Shown: positions 42,196 to 51,837 of the stretch, piece after piece | How the letters are laid out: each line of letters opens with the position of its first letter | Position numbering within the stretch: the first letter of the stretch is position 1 | Origin: Bryobacterales bacterium | GTDB taxonomy: Bacteria; Acidobacteriota; Terriglobia; Bryobacterales; Bryobacteraceae | Assembly (NCBI GenBank): GCA_020846745.1 | Contig: JADLDI010000099.1 | Location: forward strand, 1-64,000 | Direction of reading: 5' to 3' | Length of the DNA stretch: 64,000 bases | Made by a program: the position numbers and the translations under genes | The notes under the pieces: model-generated | Databases searched by the model: none | Seen by the model: only the letters and a program-made list of their open reading frames with translations | What the model was told of the DNA's origin: nothing

Positions 42196-44199
42196 ATGAG
42201 AGTAATTGAACTCGTAATGTTTCGTCTGCTGCCATTAGTCGCGTTTCCGGTGACCATGGCGCTCGCCGCCGGTCCCCAGATCGTCATTCTGGATGGAAAC
42301 GGGCAGGTTTTGCAGGAGGGTGAGTTCGCAAAAGCGGGACAGACTTACCCGAAGCGAACCGTCATCCGCGTTCTTGATGCGAACGGAAATCGCGTCCCGA
42401 ATACACCCGTTACGTGGAGCGTTCCTAATTTCGAGGGTCGATGGTGGGATGGGCCCCTATCTGTCACAGACGCAAACGGAGAGAGCAGCAACGCATTTGT
42501 GGCTCCCGAGTATTTGGGCCTGGGTAACTCATTCAAGCAGACGGCGGCTTCGGCCAGCGCTCTTGGGATCACGGCTCCGCTGAACTTCACAACAATTGCC
42601 CGACAGGTAGATGGGTTTCCCAACCCGTTCCCGTCTGCCACCCGCATAGCCCCGGCGAACACTCCGCCGACATTAATAGGTGAAGTGGGCCAGGTGATTA
42701 CCGGGGCCATCAAATACCAGTTCACGAACACCAGCCGACTGCAAGGAGGGCTCCGCCTTCCGAACATCGGGATGAAGGTGATTGGCGCACCGGGCGGCCC
42801 GACCGTCGATTGCGTGCAAGGACCGATAGTCCTTTCCGATTCGCTGGGCGTAGCGACCTGCGATCTGCGGATCACGGGGCGGTCGGGGCTGATACCGATA
42901 TACCTGGAACTCGGCGGAGGCTACACAACCGGAAACGATCCGTATATCCTGCTGAACGCGCTACCGGCGGGCGCATCCCAATTGAAGATTGCAGGCGGCA
43001 ACAATCAAACCGGGAGCGCCAATCTTGCGCTCAGCACGCCACTGACGGTCTTCTTGGATGACGGCACCGGAACCGGGGTTCCGAATGTGACGATCTCGTG
43101 GCAGGTGACTCAGGGAACCGCCACTCTCACCACCCAAACGTCGGTCACCGATGCACAAGGGCGGGCGTCCACCGGTGTGCGATTGGGGACGCAGGCGGGC
43201 CAAGTTCTTGTGCGGGCAACGGCCCAATCGGGTTCGTTTCCGTCCACAACATTCACCTTGAACATCAACGACCCTCGGCCAACGCGTGTCGTATTCCTCG
43301 ATCGCTTTGGTGCGCTTGGCATTTATGATCGCGTGAGCGGGGAAGTTTATAACGGAGGCGGAATCCTCAGCGGCGCCGTTTCAGCTGCGACGAACAGCAA
43401 CGGCGATACCTACATCGTCGGTCGCGATCCTGGGGGCTCCTTATGGATGCGGTCCTTTCTTTCGAACCGGAGTTGGGGACCCTGGCTTTCAGCCGGAGGA
43501 TGGGTGCAGGGTACTCCCGCAATCGCACTGAATTCGAACGGAACTCCGATGATCGTCGCTCAGGACAACTGGGGTGCGTATTGGGCCCGGACCTACTCTG
43601 GGTTTTTAGGGTTCTCTTCGTGGATCTATATCGGCGGCATCTTTGCGTCCGATCCGTCCATCACGGCGATCGGCCAAACCTACTACATCACTGGACGTGA
43701 CAAGTACAACACCGTTTGGATGGCATCGTATACGATTGGCGCGACACCTGCGTTGTCCTGGCAATTTGTCGGTGGAGTTGTTGCCGGCAAGCCGTCGATC
43801 GGTGCCGGGCCCAGCGGTCCGATCATCGCCGCACGCGACACTTACGGTGGTCACTACGTCTACTACTCCGGCCTGTGGCAGAAAATGCCTGGGTTGTCCG
43901 GCGCGGACCCAGTGATTCTGGCGAACTCGACTTCGACTGCCTATCTAAGTCTGGTTGATCCTTGGTCGACGCTGTATTACTTGCCGGTGACCCTTAATCA
44001 ATCGACCGTTACGCCGGGATCCCTGGTTCCGCTAGGCATTTTTGGTGACTTCTCTCCGACTTACACTTCCGGGCAGTTTTCTGTCTTCGGTCGGGATAAG
44101 TACGGAACAGTCTGGTTCGGAGTTCCAGGAAGCGGTTCCATGCAGCAGATTGGGTTGGCTGGCATAGTGGTCTCCCCACCGAGCGCGGCTCGAAACTGA
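42196..44199 (+). CDS. Secreted Ig-like (Big-1) and beta-propeller lectin-like protein
   Basis: A 667-residue extracytoplasmic protein with signal peptide ending ALAAG (about residue 25). Two or three bacterial Ig-like segments (about 25-380) with PNTPVTWSVPNFEGRWW, VSDSLGVATCD-like turns and VPNVTISWQVTQGTATL, TDAQGRASTGVRLG, typical of Big-1 domains. The second half (about 385-650) has repeated blades such as GDTYIVGRDPGGSLWMRS, TPMIVAQDNWGAYWAR, YYITGRDKYNTVWMAS, GPIIAARDTYGGHYVY, FSVFGRDKYGTVWFG; the recurring Arg-Asp plus aromatic pattern suggests a PLL-like sugar-binding propeller. Probably a surface adhesin or glycan binder. Confidence 0.8.
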   Translation: MRVIELVMFRLLPLVAFPVTMALAAGPQIVILDGNGQVLQEGEFAKAGQTYPKRTVIRVLDANGNRVPNTPVTWSVPNFEGRWWDGPLSVTDANGESSNAFVAPEYLGLGNSFKQTAASASALGITAPLNFTTIARQVDGFPNPFPSATRIAPANTPPTLIGEVGQVITGAIKYQFTNTSRLQGGLRLPNIGMKVIGAPGGPTVDCVQGPIVLSDSLGVATCDLRITGRSGLIPIYLELGGGYTTGNDPYILLNALPAGASQLKIAGGNNQTGSANLALSTPLTVFLDDGTGTGVPNVTISWQVTQGTATLTTQTSVTDAQGRASTGVRLGTQAGQVLVRATAQSGSFPSTTFTLNINDPRPTRVVFLDRFGALGIYDRVSGEVYNGGGILSGAVSAATNSNGDTYIVGRDPGGSLWMRSFLSNRSWGPWLSAGGWVQGTPAIALNSNGTPMIVAQDNWGAYWARTYSGFLGFSSWIYIGGIFASDPSITAIGQTYYITGRDKYNTVWMASYTIGATPALSWQFVGGVVAGKPSIGAGPSGPIIAARDTYGGHYVYYSGLWQKMPGLSGADPVILANSTSTAYLSLVDPWSTLYYLPVTLNQSTVTPGSLVPLGIFGDFSPTYTSGQFSVFGRDKYGTVWFGVPGSGSMQQIGLAGIVVSPPSAARN

Positions 44200-44407
44200 G
44201 CAGATGAATCTTTACTTCGAATAACACTTCTGGCAACATGGAGTGGCACTGAAAGGTCTGAGATCGGCTCGATCCCTGCTAGACCGCCTCGCCTTTTGAG
44301 TTGCCCGCAAGTTCCGCTCTGAAGGCCGAGTCCCGGTTGGGCATCTCCTCCAGGGTAGTTAGTAGGATCAACGCGCTTCGCAGTCGCGGAGCACGGTAGG
44401 AGATCGT

Positions 44408-44749
44408 ATGAGATTGTACGTGGGGAACCTTCCTTTCAAGGCAACGGAAGGACATATTCAGGATTTCTTCGCGGCTTCCGGAGTGGCAGTCGATGCAGTG
44501 ACGGTCGTCCGAGACAAGTTCACCGGCGAGGCCCGCGGCTTTGGATTCGTCGACATAAACGACAGCGCAGCCGGAGATGCGGCCATACAGGCGTGCAACG
44601 GACGAGACCTCATGGGGAGAACGCTAGTGATCAATGAGGCGCGGCCCATGACACCGAACGGCGGTGGCGAGCGCCGCAGTTCGCCAGGTGGCGACCGGCG
44701 CGGCAGCGGTAGCGGCGGGTTCCGAAGCGACCGGCGTCCCCGCTCTTAG
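44408..44749 (+). CDS. RRM RNA-binding protein with Gly/Arg-rich tail
   Basis: A 113-residue protein, TAGGAG upstream of ATG 44408. RNP2 is LYVGNL (3-8) and RNP1 is RGFGFVDI (about 43-50), the two strands whose aromatic residues stack on RNA. The tail GGGERRSSPGGDRRGSGSGGFR is disordered and basic. Such single-RRM proteins in cyanobacteria and other bacteria are often cold-induced RNA chaperones; the role here is inferred. Confidence 0.92.
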   Translation: MRLYVGNLPFKATEGHIQDFFAASGVAVDAVTVVRDKFTGEARGFGFVDINDSAAGDAAIQACNGRDLMGRTLVINEARPMTPNGGGERRSSPGGDRRGSGSGGFRSDRRPRS

Positions 44750-44862
44750 CAAACGCTTACCGGGCGGAATTGCCGACGGAATCAATCAGGCGTTTCGGCA
44801 GTTGAATATCTCCCTGCCGAGCATTTTAAGCGTTTTCCCTTTTATCACGGTTTTGGTTGATA

Positions 44863-44868
44863 TATAAT
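44863..44868 (+). promoter_or_regulatory. -10 element and leader of TonB receptor 4
   Basis: TATAAT at 44863-44868 in an AT-rich stretch; the -35 region (TTTTAT about 44840) is poor. Transcription from about 44875 would give a 110-base leader containing a hairpin, CCGGTT-TTTC-AACCGG (44890-44905). Confidence 0.4.
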
Positions 44869-44984
44869 CCCTTCCACTGGGCTCCCTAACCGGTTTTTCA
44901 ACCGGACAGGGCAAATCACCGGCTGCATTATCACGCTCGTAGAGGCGTGTTGTTTCCGGACTAATTCGAGAGAAGGGAACTGGG

Positions 44985-47900
44985 ATGACCACGAAGTCTT
45001 ATTTTTCGCGTCTGAATGCTTGGGGCGCGGCCGCGATGGTATTCATCGCATTTTCCACCGTGCCGGTGAGGGCACAACTGACGTCGGCCGGCTCCGTCTC
45101 CGGACAGGTTACGGACGCGTCTGGCGCAGCTATCAAAGACGCCATCGTATCTTTGAAAGACACCTCCACGGGCGGCACTCAGACTGTTACCAGCAATGAA
45201 ACGGGCCGGTACATCTTTTTGAACGTATCGTCCGGTTCCTACGACTTGACGGTCAGCATGGAGGGTTTCAAACAGGCCCGGCTGCCGGGCCAGAAGGTGC
45301 TCGTCGGTAGTACCACGACCCTCAACGTTACACTCGAGGTCGGCTCCACCACCACGTCCGTCGACGTCAAAGCATCCCCAGCCGCGGAACTCCAAACAAC
45401 TACGGCATCACCTGGAACTACGATTCTCGGTCCCGCTTTAATGACGCTCCCCAACCTGGGCCGTGACGCCAACGCTTTTGTCACTCTCCAACCCGGCGTC
45501 GCCCCGGGCGGCGAAGTAGCCGGAAAGGCCAACGATCAGAATGTTTTTTCCGTTGACGGGGGCAACATCTCCTCCGACCAGGACGGCAACTACCGCAACT
45601 ACACGTTATCGAGCGGATCGACTGCCCGGACGTCAGGCGGCGACCCGTCAGGCGTTGTACCCACCCCCGTTGAAAGCGTTGAAGAGTTTCGCGTATCGAC
45701 GAACAACCAGACGGCCGATTTCAATGCCGGCGCAGGCGGACAAGTCCAGATGGTCACCAAGCGCGGCACGAACAACTTCCACGTGTCTGCCTACGAGTAC
45801 TTCTTCGGTTCAAACCTGAGCGCCAACACATGGGCCAACAACCGCACCAACCAACAGCTAGCCAAGACACACGAGCACCGGTTCGGCGCCGCACTTGGCG
45901 GCCCGCTCACGCCTGAACTCGGCGGCCACAAAACCTATTTCTTCTTCAACTATGAAGGCCGCCGCTTCCCGCAGGTGATCAACTACCAGCGCGCGGTCCC
46001 GACCAAGCTCATGCGCGCCGGCGTGATCCAGGTACCCGATGCGTCGGGCGCCTGGCGCCCCTACAACCTCAATCCGCGGCCCGTCACGGTCGACGGCACT
46101 ACGTACATGCCCGCGATGTGTGGCACTAATAGCTGCGACCCACGGGCCATCGGTCTCAACCCCGTCCTGAACGACATATGGACGAAGTACATGCCCCTGC
46201 CGAACAACCCCGAGGCCGGCGACCGTTACAACACGCAGGGCTACTTCTCGCAGGTCGCGCTGCCGGTTAGTTCCAACTTCGCGGTGGCGCGCATCGACCG
46301 CGACCTCACGTCGAAACACCGGCTGATGCTCAGCTATCGCTACTACCACCTGTATCAGTTCACTACCTCCCAGGTGGACATTGGGGGCTTCTTCCCAGGC
46401 AACACGCTCGGCCAGCCCAAGGCTCTCACCGACCGTCCCCAGACCCCGTCGTTTTACGTCGCCGGACTCACCAGCGTGCTCTCACCCCGCCTTATCAACG
46501 ATTTCCGAGCAAACTATACCCGAAACTCCTGGGAATGGGGTTCGGCCGGTGCGCCCGCGCAGTTGCCCGGCCTCACTGCCGCGGTCGACTCGCCCTATTT
46601 ACCGTATGAGGTGAACCGCAATAACTCGCTGTCCCGCTATTGGAATGGGCAGGACAAGGTGGTTAAAGACGACCTCAGCCTTGTGCACCGCAACCACCTC
46701 TTCCAGTTCGGTGGGGCCTGGACACGTTGGTATCTCCAGCATCAGCGCAACGACAACGGCCTCAATATGACCACCACGCCCACCTACCTGCTGGGAACCG
46801 GCGAAGGCATCGCGACACCCACGGCGTACATCCCGTCCACCGTTCCCGCGAACCAGTACGCCAACTGGAACTCGCTCTATTCCCAGGTGCTCGGGTTCGT
46901 GGCCGAAACGCGCGTCTTCTACCCGCGCAAAGGGGGCGTCCTGCAGCCCTTCGGAACGTCGATCAAGTCAGACTCCATCGTTCACCACTACAACTTCTAC
47001 TTCAACGACACCTGGAAGATGACGCCAACGTTCACGCTCATCTACGGCTTGGGCTACCAGGTTCAGATGCCGCCTTATGAGAAGAACGGCAACCAGCCCA
47101 TGATCGTCGACGCCGCCAACAATTCGTTCTCATCGGCGGACTATCTGGCCCAGCGCGAACGAGCAGCCCTCGGCGGGGGCACCTACCAGCCGATCGTCGG
47201 CTTCTCCACCATCCGGAACGTCGGCGGCGGCCGCAAGTATCCGTTCGACCCGATCTACAGCGTCTTCAGCCCTCGCGTCGCGGCCTCCTGGAACCCCCAC
47301 TTTTCCGACGGCGTGCTCGGCAAAGTGTTCGGCAAAAACACGACGGTGCTGCGCGGCGGTTACGCCCGCATCTACGGCCGGGTTAACGGCATCAACATCG
47401 TCCAGGTCCCCCTTCAGGGCACCGGGATCGGGCAAGCCGTAGCCTGCATCGGCGCTTCCCGCACCGGACAGTGCGCGGGCACCAATGGTGTCGACCCGGC
47501 AACCGCTTTCCGCATCGGCACCGACGGGATGACCGCTCCACTCCCCGCCGTCGACCGCGTGCTCGCCCAGCCCTACTTTCCCGGTATCGCGGGTAACGCC
47601 TCGCTGGGCGAAACGTGGGTACTCGACACGAAGCTGGTCCCGCCGCGGACCGATCAGTTCACCTTCTCGATCCAACGCCAGATGACGTCCAAGACCCGCT
47701 TCGAACTCGGCTACATCGGCATGATCAGCCGCAACGAAATGTGGCGCGCTGAGCTCAACGCCGTGCCGTACATGACCACGCTCAACGGCCAGAGTTTTTC
47801 GAGCGCCTTCGCCAACACGTTCCAGGCGCTTTACGGGAACGGAACTCCGCAGGCGCAGCCCTTCTTCGAAGCAGCCATGGGCGGCCCCACGTCACCTTAC

Positions 47901-48854
47901 TGCACCGGTTACGCCAACTGCACGGTTGCGGTGGCGACAAAGCTCCGCGCCGACATCCTGAACACGAACGTGCGCCGCGTCTGGTCCGGACTTGACTCCG
48001 CCCCCGGCTGGACTCTTGGCCGCACGCTCGCCAGTTCCAACCCCGTTCAGACCCTCCGAATACCGTCGAACATGAGTGGCGCGTGGTCCAACTACAACGC
48101 GGTGTACCTGTCGATGAGCCTGTTCGACTGGAAAGGCGTAACGGCTACGTCGAACCTCACCTTCAGCCGCGCGCTTGGAACGGGGGGCACGACGCAGAAC
48201 GGCATCACCAGCATGGACACGTTCCGCCTGCAGACCGATTACCGGCCGCTGGGGCACGACGTGCCGTGGGTGTATAACCTCTACGCGCTGTACGAACTAC
48301 CCTACTTCCGCAGCCAGCGCGGCATCGCCGGGCGCGTGCTCGGCGGCTGGTCGTTTGCTCCGCTCTTCCGTGCCCAAAGCGGATTCCCTCTGTGCATCGG
48401 AACCGGCGCCGAAACGTTCGGCAGTTGGAGCGGCGGCTGCGCCGTCGAAACTACGAAGTTCAACGGAGGCAACAGCGCCCACCAGAACCTTGAGGTCACC
48501 ACTAATGCCGGCCGCGACGGCAACCCATCCCGCGGCGGCTCCGGCCTGAATATGTTCGCCAACCCGCAAGCCGTGTATGACGGGTACCGCCCGATGGTTC
48601 TGGGCGTCGACACGCGTTGGGGCAACATGATTCGCGGATTCCCGCGCTGGAACGTCGACATGGCCATCAAGAAGACGTTCCTGGTGAAGGAAGGCATCGG
48701 CGCTACCCTCAGTTTCGAGTTCCTGAACTTCTTCAACCACTTCAATCCCGCCGACCCTGGCCTGAGCGTGTTCGCGCCCACCAGCTTCGGCGTCGTTACC
48801 GGCCAGGCCATCGAACCCCGGCGGGTGAACCTGGGTCTGCGCTTGTTCTTTTAG
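44985..48854 (+). CDS. Oar-like TonB-dependent outer-membrane receptor 4 (large)
   Basis: A 1289-residue receptor, the largest of the five. SD AGAAGGGA before ATG 44985. Signal peptide to about residue 30 (PVRAQL), carboxypeptidase-regulatory domain (about 33-120; SGQVTDASGAAIKDAIVSL), plug (about 130-260; LPNLGRDANAFVTLQPGVAP, NVFSVDGGNISSDQDG), barrel ending LGLRLFF. Plug motif is LPNLGRD rather than LPLNGRN. Its third codon positions are visibly C-rich, unlike receptors 1, 2 and 5, which are G-rich, hinting at a different origin or long-term orientation. Confidence 0.93.
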   Translation: MTTKSYFSRLNAWGAAAMVFIAFSTVPVRAQLTSAGSVSGQVTDASGAAIKDAIVSLKDTSTGGTQTVTSNETGRYIFLNVSSGSYDLTVSMEGFKQARLPGQKVLVGSTTTLNVTLEVGSTTTSVDVKASPAAELQTTTASPGTTILGPALMTLPNLGRDANAFVTLQPGVAPGGEVAGKANDQNVFSVDGGNISSDQDGNYRNYTLSSGSTARTSGGDPSGVVPTPVESVEEFRVSTNNQTADFNAGAGGQVQMVTKRGTNNFHVSAYEYFFGSNLSANTWANNRTNQQLAKTHEHRFGAALGGPLTPELGGHKTYFFFNYEGRRFPQVINYQRAVPTKLMRAGVIQVPDASGAWRPYNLNPRPVTVDGTTYMPAMCGTNSCDPRAIGLNPVLNDIWTKYMPLPNNPEAGDRYNTQGYFSQVALPVSSNFAVARIDRDLTSKHRLMLSYRYYHLYQFTTSQVDIGGFFPGNTLGQPKALTDRPQTPSFYVAGLTSVLSPRLINDFRANYTRNSWEWGSAGAPAQLPGLTAAVDSPYLPYEVNRNNSLSRYWNGQDKVVKDDLSLVHRNHLFQFGGAWTRWYLQHQRNDNGLNMTTTPTYLLGTGEGIATPTAYIPSTVPANQYANWNSLYSQVLGFVAETRVFYPRKGGVLQPFGTSIKSDSIVHHYNFYFNDTWKMTPTFTLIYGLGYQVQMPPYEKNGNQPMIVDAANNSFSSADYLAQRERAALGGGTYQPIVGFSTIRNVGGGRKYPFDPIYSVFSPRVAASWNPHFSDGVLGKVFGKNTTVLRGGYARIYGRVNGINIVQVPLQGTGIGQAVACIGASRTGQCAGTNGVDPATAFRIGTDGMTAPLPAVDRVLAQPYFPGIAGNASLGETWVLDTKLVPPRTDQFTFSIQRQMTSKTRFELGYIGMISRNEMWRAELNAVPYMTTLNGQSFSSAFANTFQALYGNGTPQAQPFFEAAMGGPTSPYCTGYANCTVAVATKLRADILNTNVRRVWSGLDSAPGWTLGRTLASSNPVQTLRIPSNMSGAWSNYNAVYLSMSLFDWKGVTATSNLTFSRALGTGGTTQNGITSMDTFRLQTDYRPLGHDVPWVYNLYALYELPYFRSQRGIAGRVLGGWSFAPLFRAQSGFPLCIGTGAETFGSWSGGCAVETTKFNGGNSAHQNLEVTTNAGRDGNPSRGGSGLNMFANPQAVYDGYRPMVLGVDTRWGNMIRGFPRWNVDMAIKKTFLVKEGIGATLSFEFLNFFNHFNPADPGLSVFAPTSFGVVTGQAIEPRRVNLGLRLFF

Positions 48855-49194
48855 GGGATGTTTGTGGCCGGTTACCTGGATTAAGGTTTAGCCATGTCTT
48901 AATGGGGTTCAAATTGGGTTCGTTCCGCATGGATTCTTCGAGGGCGGTCTGGTAGCCTATCGAGGATTTCGGCGGCTACGGATGGGGGAAGTGGGTGAGG
49001 ATGTCGTCGGATGTCGACTCTGGGGAGAGATTTGGCCCGCGCCCTTACGGTTGCGGTTCCGTTTCGGGGGAGGTGCGTAGTGGGGAGTTCGTTTCGCAAA
49101 ACGTTGAATTTTAAGGGTTTGTAAACATCTGATCTTTTCTGCAATGGCGAGGCGATCGCGGTAGGGGAGGCGGGCGAGTACACTGGAAAAAGTC
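48855..49194. other. Intergenic region with one dispersed-repeat copy
   Basis: 340 bases between receptor 4 and the PIG-L gene. It holds a 26-base segment (49034-49059) that recurs exactly at 53139-53164. I see no other gene or clear promoter. Confidence 0.6.
49034..49059. repeat. Dispersed repeat A, copy 1
   Basis: 26 bases starting GGCCCGCGCCC and ending GTTGCGGTTC, identical to 53139-53164. The following bases (GTTTC after one or two differences) also match for a short distance. Confidence 0.85.
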
Positions 49195-51687
49195 ATGTAT
49201 CGACGTGCCTTTCTGCGCGCCGTCCCCTTTTTTGTTCTGTATGCGTATGCCCTGGCGCAGGCTCCGCCGGCGGGCGGGCTGGCGGTTAAGCTCGGCCTGG
49301 AACGGCTACAGCGGCTGGGCAGCGTTCTGATGATTGCGGCGCATCCCGACGATGAGAACACGGCCTTGCTCTCGTACTTTGCGCTGGGGCGCCACTATCG
49401 AACCGCGTACCTGTCGTTGACGCGCGGCGAGGGTGGACAGAACCTGATCGGGCCGGAACAGGGCGCGCTGATGGGCGTGATCCGGACGCAGGAACTACTC
49501 GCAGCACGGCATTTAGACGGGGCCGAGCAATACTTCACGCGTGCGATCGATTTTGGATTTTCGAAGACCGCCGATGAGACGCTGCGGAAGTGGGGGCGCG
49601 AGCAGGTGCTCGCGGACGTTGTGTGGACGATCAGGCGGTACCAGCCTGACGTCATTGTGCTGCGGTTCTCGGGTACGCCGCGAGATGGGCATGGACATCA
49701 TCAGAGTTCAGCGATTCTGGGGTTAGAGGCATTTACGGCGGCTGCGGACCCGGCACGGTTTCCGGAGCAGCTTCAGTACGTGAAGCCGTGGAAGGCGCGG
49801 CGCGTGTTCTGGAATGCCTTCGCGTTTACGCCCGAGATGGAGCGGCAGGCGCTGCAAATGCCGAACAAGGTGACGGTGGATGTGGGCGAGTACAACGCGG
49901 AGCTGGGGTATTCGTATGGAGAGATTGCGGGGATGAGCCGGTCGATGCACCGGTCGCAGGGCATGGGAGCCGCACAGCGGAAGGGGTCGCAACCGCAGGT
50001 ATTGACGCTACGCGGGGGCGAGCCGGCCACGAACGATCCGTTCGAGAATATCGATACAAGCTGGGGCCGGATACCGGGGGGAGCGGCCGTGGGTGACGTC
50101 CTCAAGAAGGCGATGGACGAGTTTGAGTTGGGGAATCCGGCGAAGAGCGTGCCGCGGCTATTGGAAGCGCGCAAGCTGATGGCGGCCATCGACCATCCGT
50201 GGGCCGCGCTGAAGCGCAAAGAAATCGAGAAGGTGATCGGGGAAGCGGCGGGGTTATGGCTGGACGCGACGACGAACCGGTCGGCTGTGTCGCCCGGGTC
50301 GAAGATACGGTTGAACGTTGCGGCGGTAAACCGCTCGGCCGCATCGGTGCAACTGATGGATGTCCGGTTTTCGGGGATGACCGGCGCGGATCAACTTTCG
50401 GCCGAACCGATGCCGTTGAACGAGAATAAGCCGTACACGCGAGCGTTCGACTTTTCGATTCCAGCGGACCAGCCGGTGTCGCAACCCTTCTGGCTGCGCG
50501 AAGCGCCGTCGGAAACCCGCTATACGATCGACGACCAGAAGATGATCGGCGTTGCGCAGGGTCCGGCGATCTTGCAGGCGCACTTCCGGCTGCGGGTGGG
50601 CGACCAGTTAATGGAACTGACACGGCCGGTGGTGTTCCGGTATGTGGATGCGGTGAGGGGCGAGCTGACGCGGCCATTCATTGTGGTTCCGCCGGCGTCG
50701 ATCAACTTCGCGACGCGGAGCCTGGTATTTCCGAACTCCGATCCGCGGACCGTGGATGTGGAGGTGCGGGCGAACCTGGCGAATGCTGCGATTCAACTGA
50801 AGCCGGCCGTTGCTGCCGGCTGGCGGATCGAGCCCGCATCGATCGATGTAGCCTTCCAGAAGGAAGGCGAGCAAGTCACGCGGACGTTCACGGTTTCTCC
50901 ACCGGCAGAAGGAGGCACGGCGGCGCTGGACTTCCCGGGCGCACGCGGCATTCGCACGATCAGCTACGAACACATTCCGCCGCAGACGCTGTTTCCGACA
51001 GCGGCGGTGACGTTGGTGCGAACCGACGCGAAGCTGCTCTCGCACGATATCGGCTACATCATGGGCGCGGGCGACGATGTGCCCCAGGCGCTCGAGCAGT
51101 TGGGTGCAAAAGTGACGCTGCTCGCGGCGGACGATTTGGCTCGAGCGGATTTGTCGCGGTTCGACGCGATTGTGGCCGGGGTTCGCGCGTACAACACGCG
51201 TGCCGATGTGCGGGCCGGGCATAAGCGGCTGATGGAGTATGTGAACAACGGGGGCACCTACATTGTGCAGTACAACGTGATGGAGGGTGGATTTGGAGGA
51301 CGCACGGCGGTGTCGTTTGAGGTGGGTCCGTATCCGCTGAAGCTGTCGCGGGACCGAATTACGGTGGAGGATTCGCCGGTGAAGGTGGTGAATCCGGATA
51401 GTCCGCTGCTGCAGGCGCCGAACCGGATCGCCGCGGCCGATTATGAGGGATGGGTGCAGGAGCGCGGGCTGTACTTCGCGTCGGAGTGGGATGCGGAATA
51501 TAAGCCCTTGTGGGAAATGGCCGATCCGAAAGAGAAGCCGACGCAAGGCGGAACGCTCTACGCGCGGTACGGCAGGGGCGTGTACATCTTTACGCCGATG
51601 TCGTGGTTCCGCCAGTTGCCCGCGGGCGTGCCCGGTGCGTACCGGATCTTCGCCAACTTCCTGTCGGCCAATAAGGTGACGCAGTGA
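49195..51687 (+). CDS. Secreted PIG-L / LmbE-type deacetylase, large form
   Basis: An 830-residue exported protein (signal peptide to about residue 22, YALAQA). The deacetylase domain (about 30-260) carries the zinc motif AAH50-P-D-D53-E and RDGHGHHQSS (about 160-170). The remaining 550 residues include beta-sandwich segments and a GATase-like end (about 620-820; AIVAGVRAYNTRADV, NNGGTYIVQYN, RGVYIFTPMSWFRQLPAG). Short family members are N-acetylglucosamine deacetylases; this long form is common in acidobacteria and planctomycetes with unknown substrate. A 39-residue membrane protein gene follows with only 2 bases between. Confidence 0.9.
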   Translation: MYRRAFLRAVPFFVLYAYALAQAPPAGGLAVKLGLERLQRLGSVLMIAAHPDDENTALLSYFALGRHYRTAYLSLTRGEGGQNLIGPEQGALMGVIRTQELLAARHLDGAEQYFTRAIDFGFSKTADETLRKWGREQVLADVVWTIRRYQPDVIVLRFSGTPRDGHGHHQSSAILGLEAFTAAADPARFPEQLQYVKPWKARRVFWNAFAFTPEMERQALQMPNKVTVDVGEYNAELGYSYGEIAGMSRSMHRSQGMGAAQRKGSQPQVLTLRGGEPATNDPFENIDTSWGRIPGGAAVGDVLKKAMDEFELGNPAKSVPRLLEARKLMAAIDHPWAALKRKEIEKVIGEAAGLWLDATTNRSAVSPGSKIRLNVAAVNRSAASVQLMDVRFSGMTGADQLSAEPMPLNENKPYTRAFDFSIPADQPVSQPFWLREAPSETRYTIDDQKMIGVAQGPAILQAHFRLRVGDQLMELTRPVVFRYVDAVRGELTRPFIVVPPASINFATRSLVFPNSDPRTVDVEVRANLANAAIQLKPAVAAGWRIEPASIDVAFQKEGEQVTRTFTVSPPAEGGTAALDFPGARGIRTISYEHIPPQTLFPTAAVTLVRTDAKLLSHDIGYIMGAGDDVPQALEQLGAKVTLLAADDLARADLSRFDAIVAGVRAYNTRADVRAGHKRLMEYVNNGGTYIVQYNVMEGGFGGRTAVSFEVGPYPLKLSRDRITVEDSPVKVVNPDSPLLQAPNRIAAADYEGWVQERGLYFASEWDAEYKPLWEMADPKEKPTQGGTLYARYGRGVYIFTPMSWFRQLPAGVPGAYRIFANFLSANKVTQ

Positions 51688-51689
51688 CG

Positions 51690-51809
51690 ATGACGGACGA
51701 GGGGCGGCCGCCGTTCTTCTCAACGTGGCGGAGGCTATACACGGCGGTAGCGGTGTACCTGGCGGCGCTGATCGTGCTGTTCTATCTGTTCACTCGTGCT
51801 TTTCGATAA
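51690..51809 (+). CDS. Small single-helix membrane protein
   Basis: A 39-residue frame from ATG 51690 (an overlapping GTG 51684 would give 41). N-terminus TDEGRPPFFSTWRRLY is followed by one membrane helix (TAVAVYLAALIVLFYLF) and the basic end TRAFR. It starts 2 bases after the deacetylase stop and precedes the isomerase gene by 28 bases, so it is within the same apparent operon. Such small proteins often accompany transporters or membrane enzymes; no partner is evident here. Confidence 0.6.
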   Translation: MTDEGRPPFFSTWRRLYTAVAVYLAALIVLFYLFTRAFR

Positions 51810-51837
51810 TCGGCTCTGATTGATAAAGTGGAGAGTT

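Noticed and set aside
44890..44950. Cyclic-di-GMP (GEMM) riboswitch
   Set aside because: ACAGGGCAAA is shared with GEMM, but the second helix and the GGTAGCCGGG-type segment are absent.
50608..51723. 371-residue minus-strand frame
   Set aside because: Antisense shadow of the PIG-L gene; Arg/His-rich composition.
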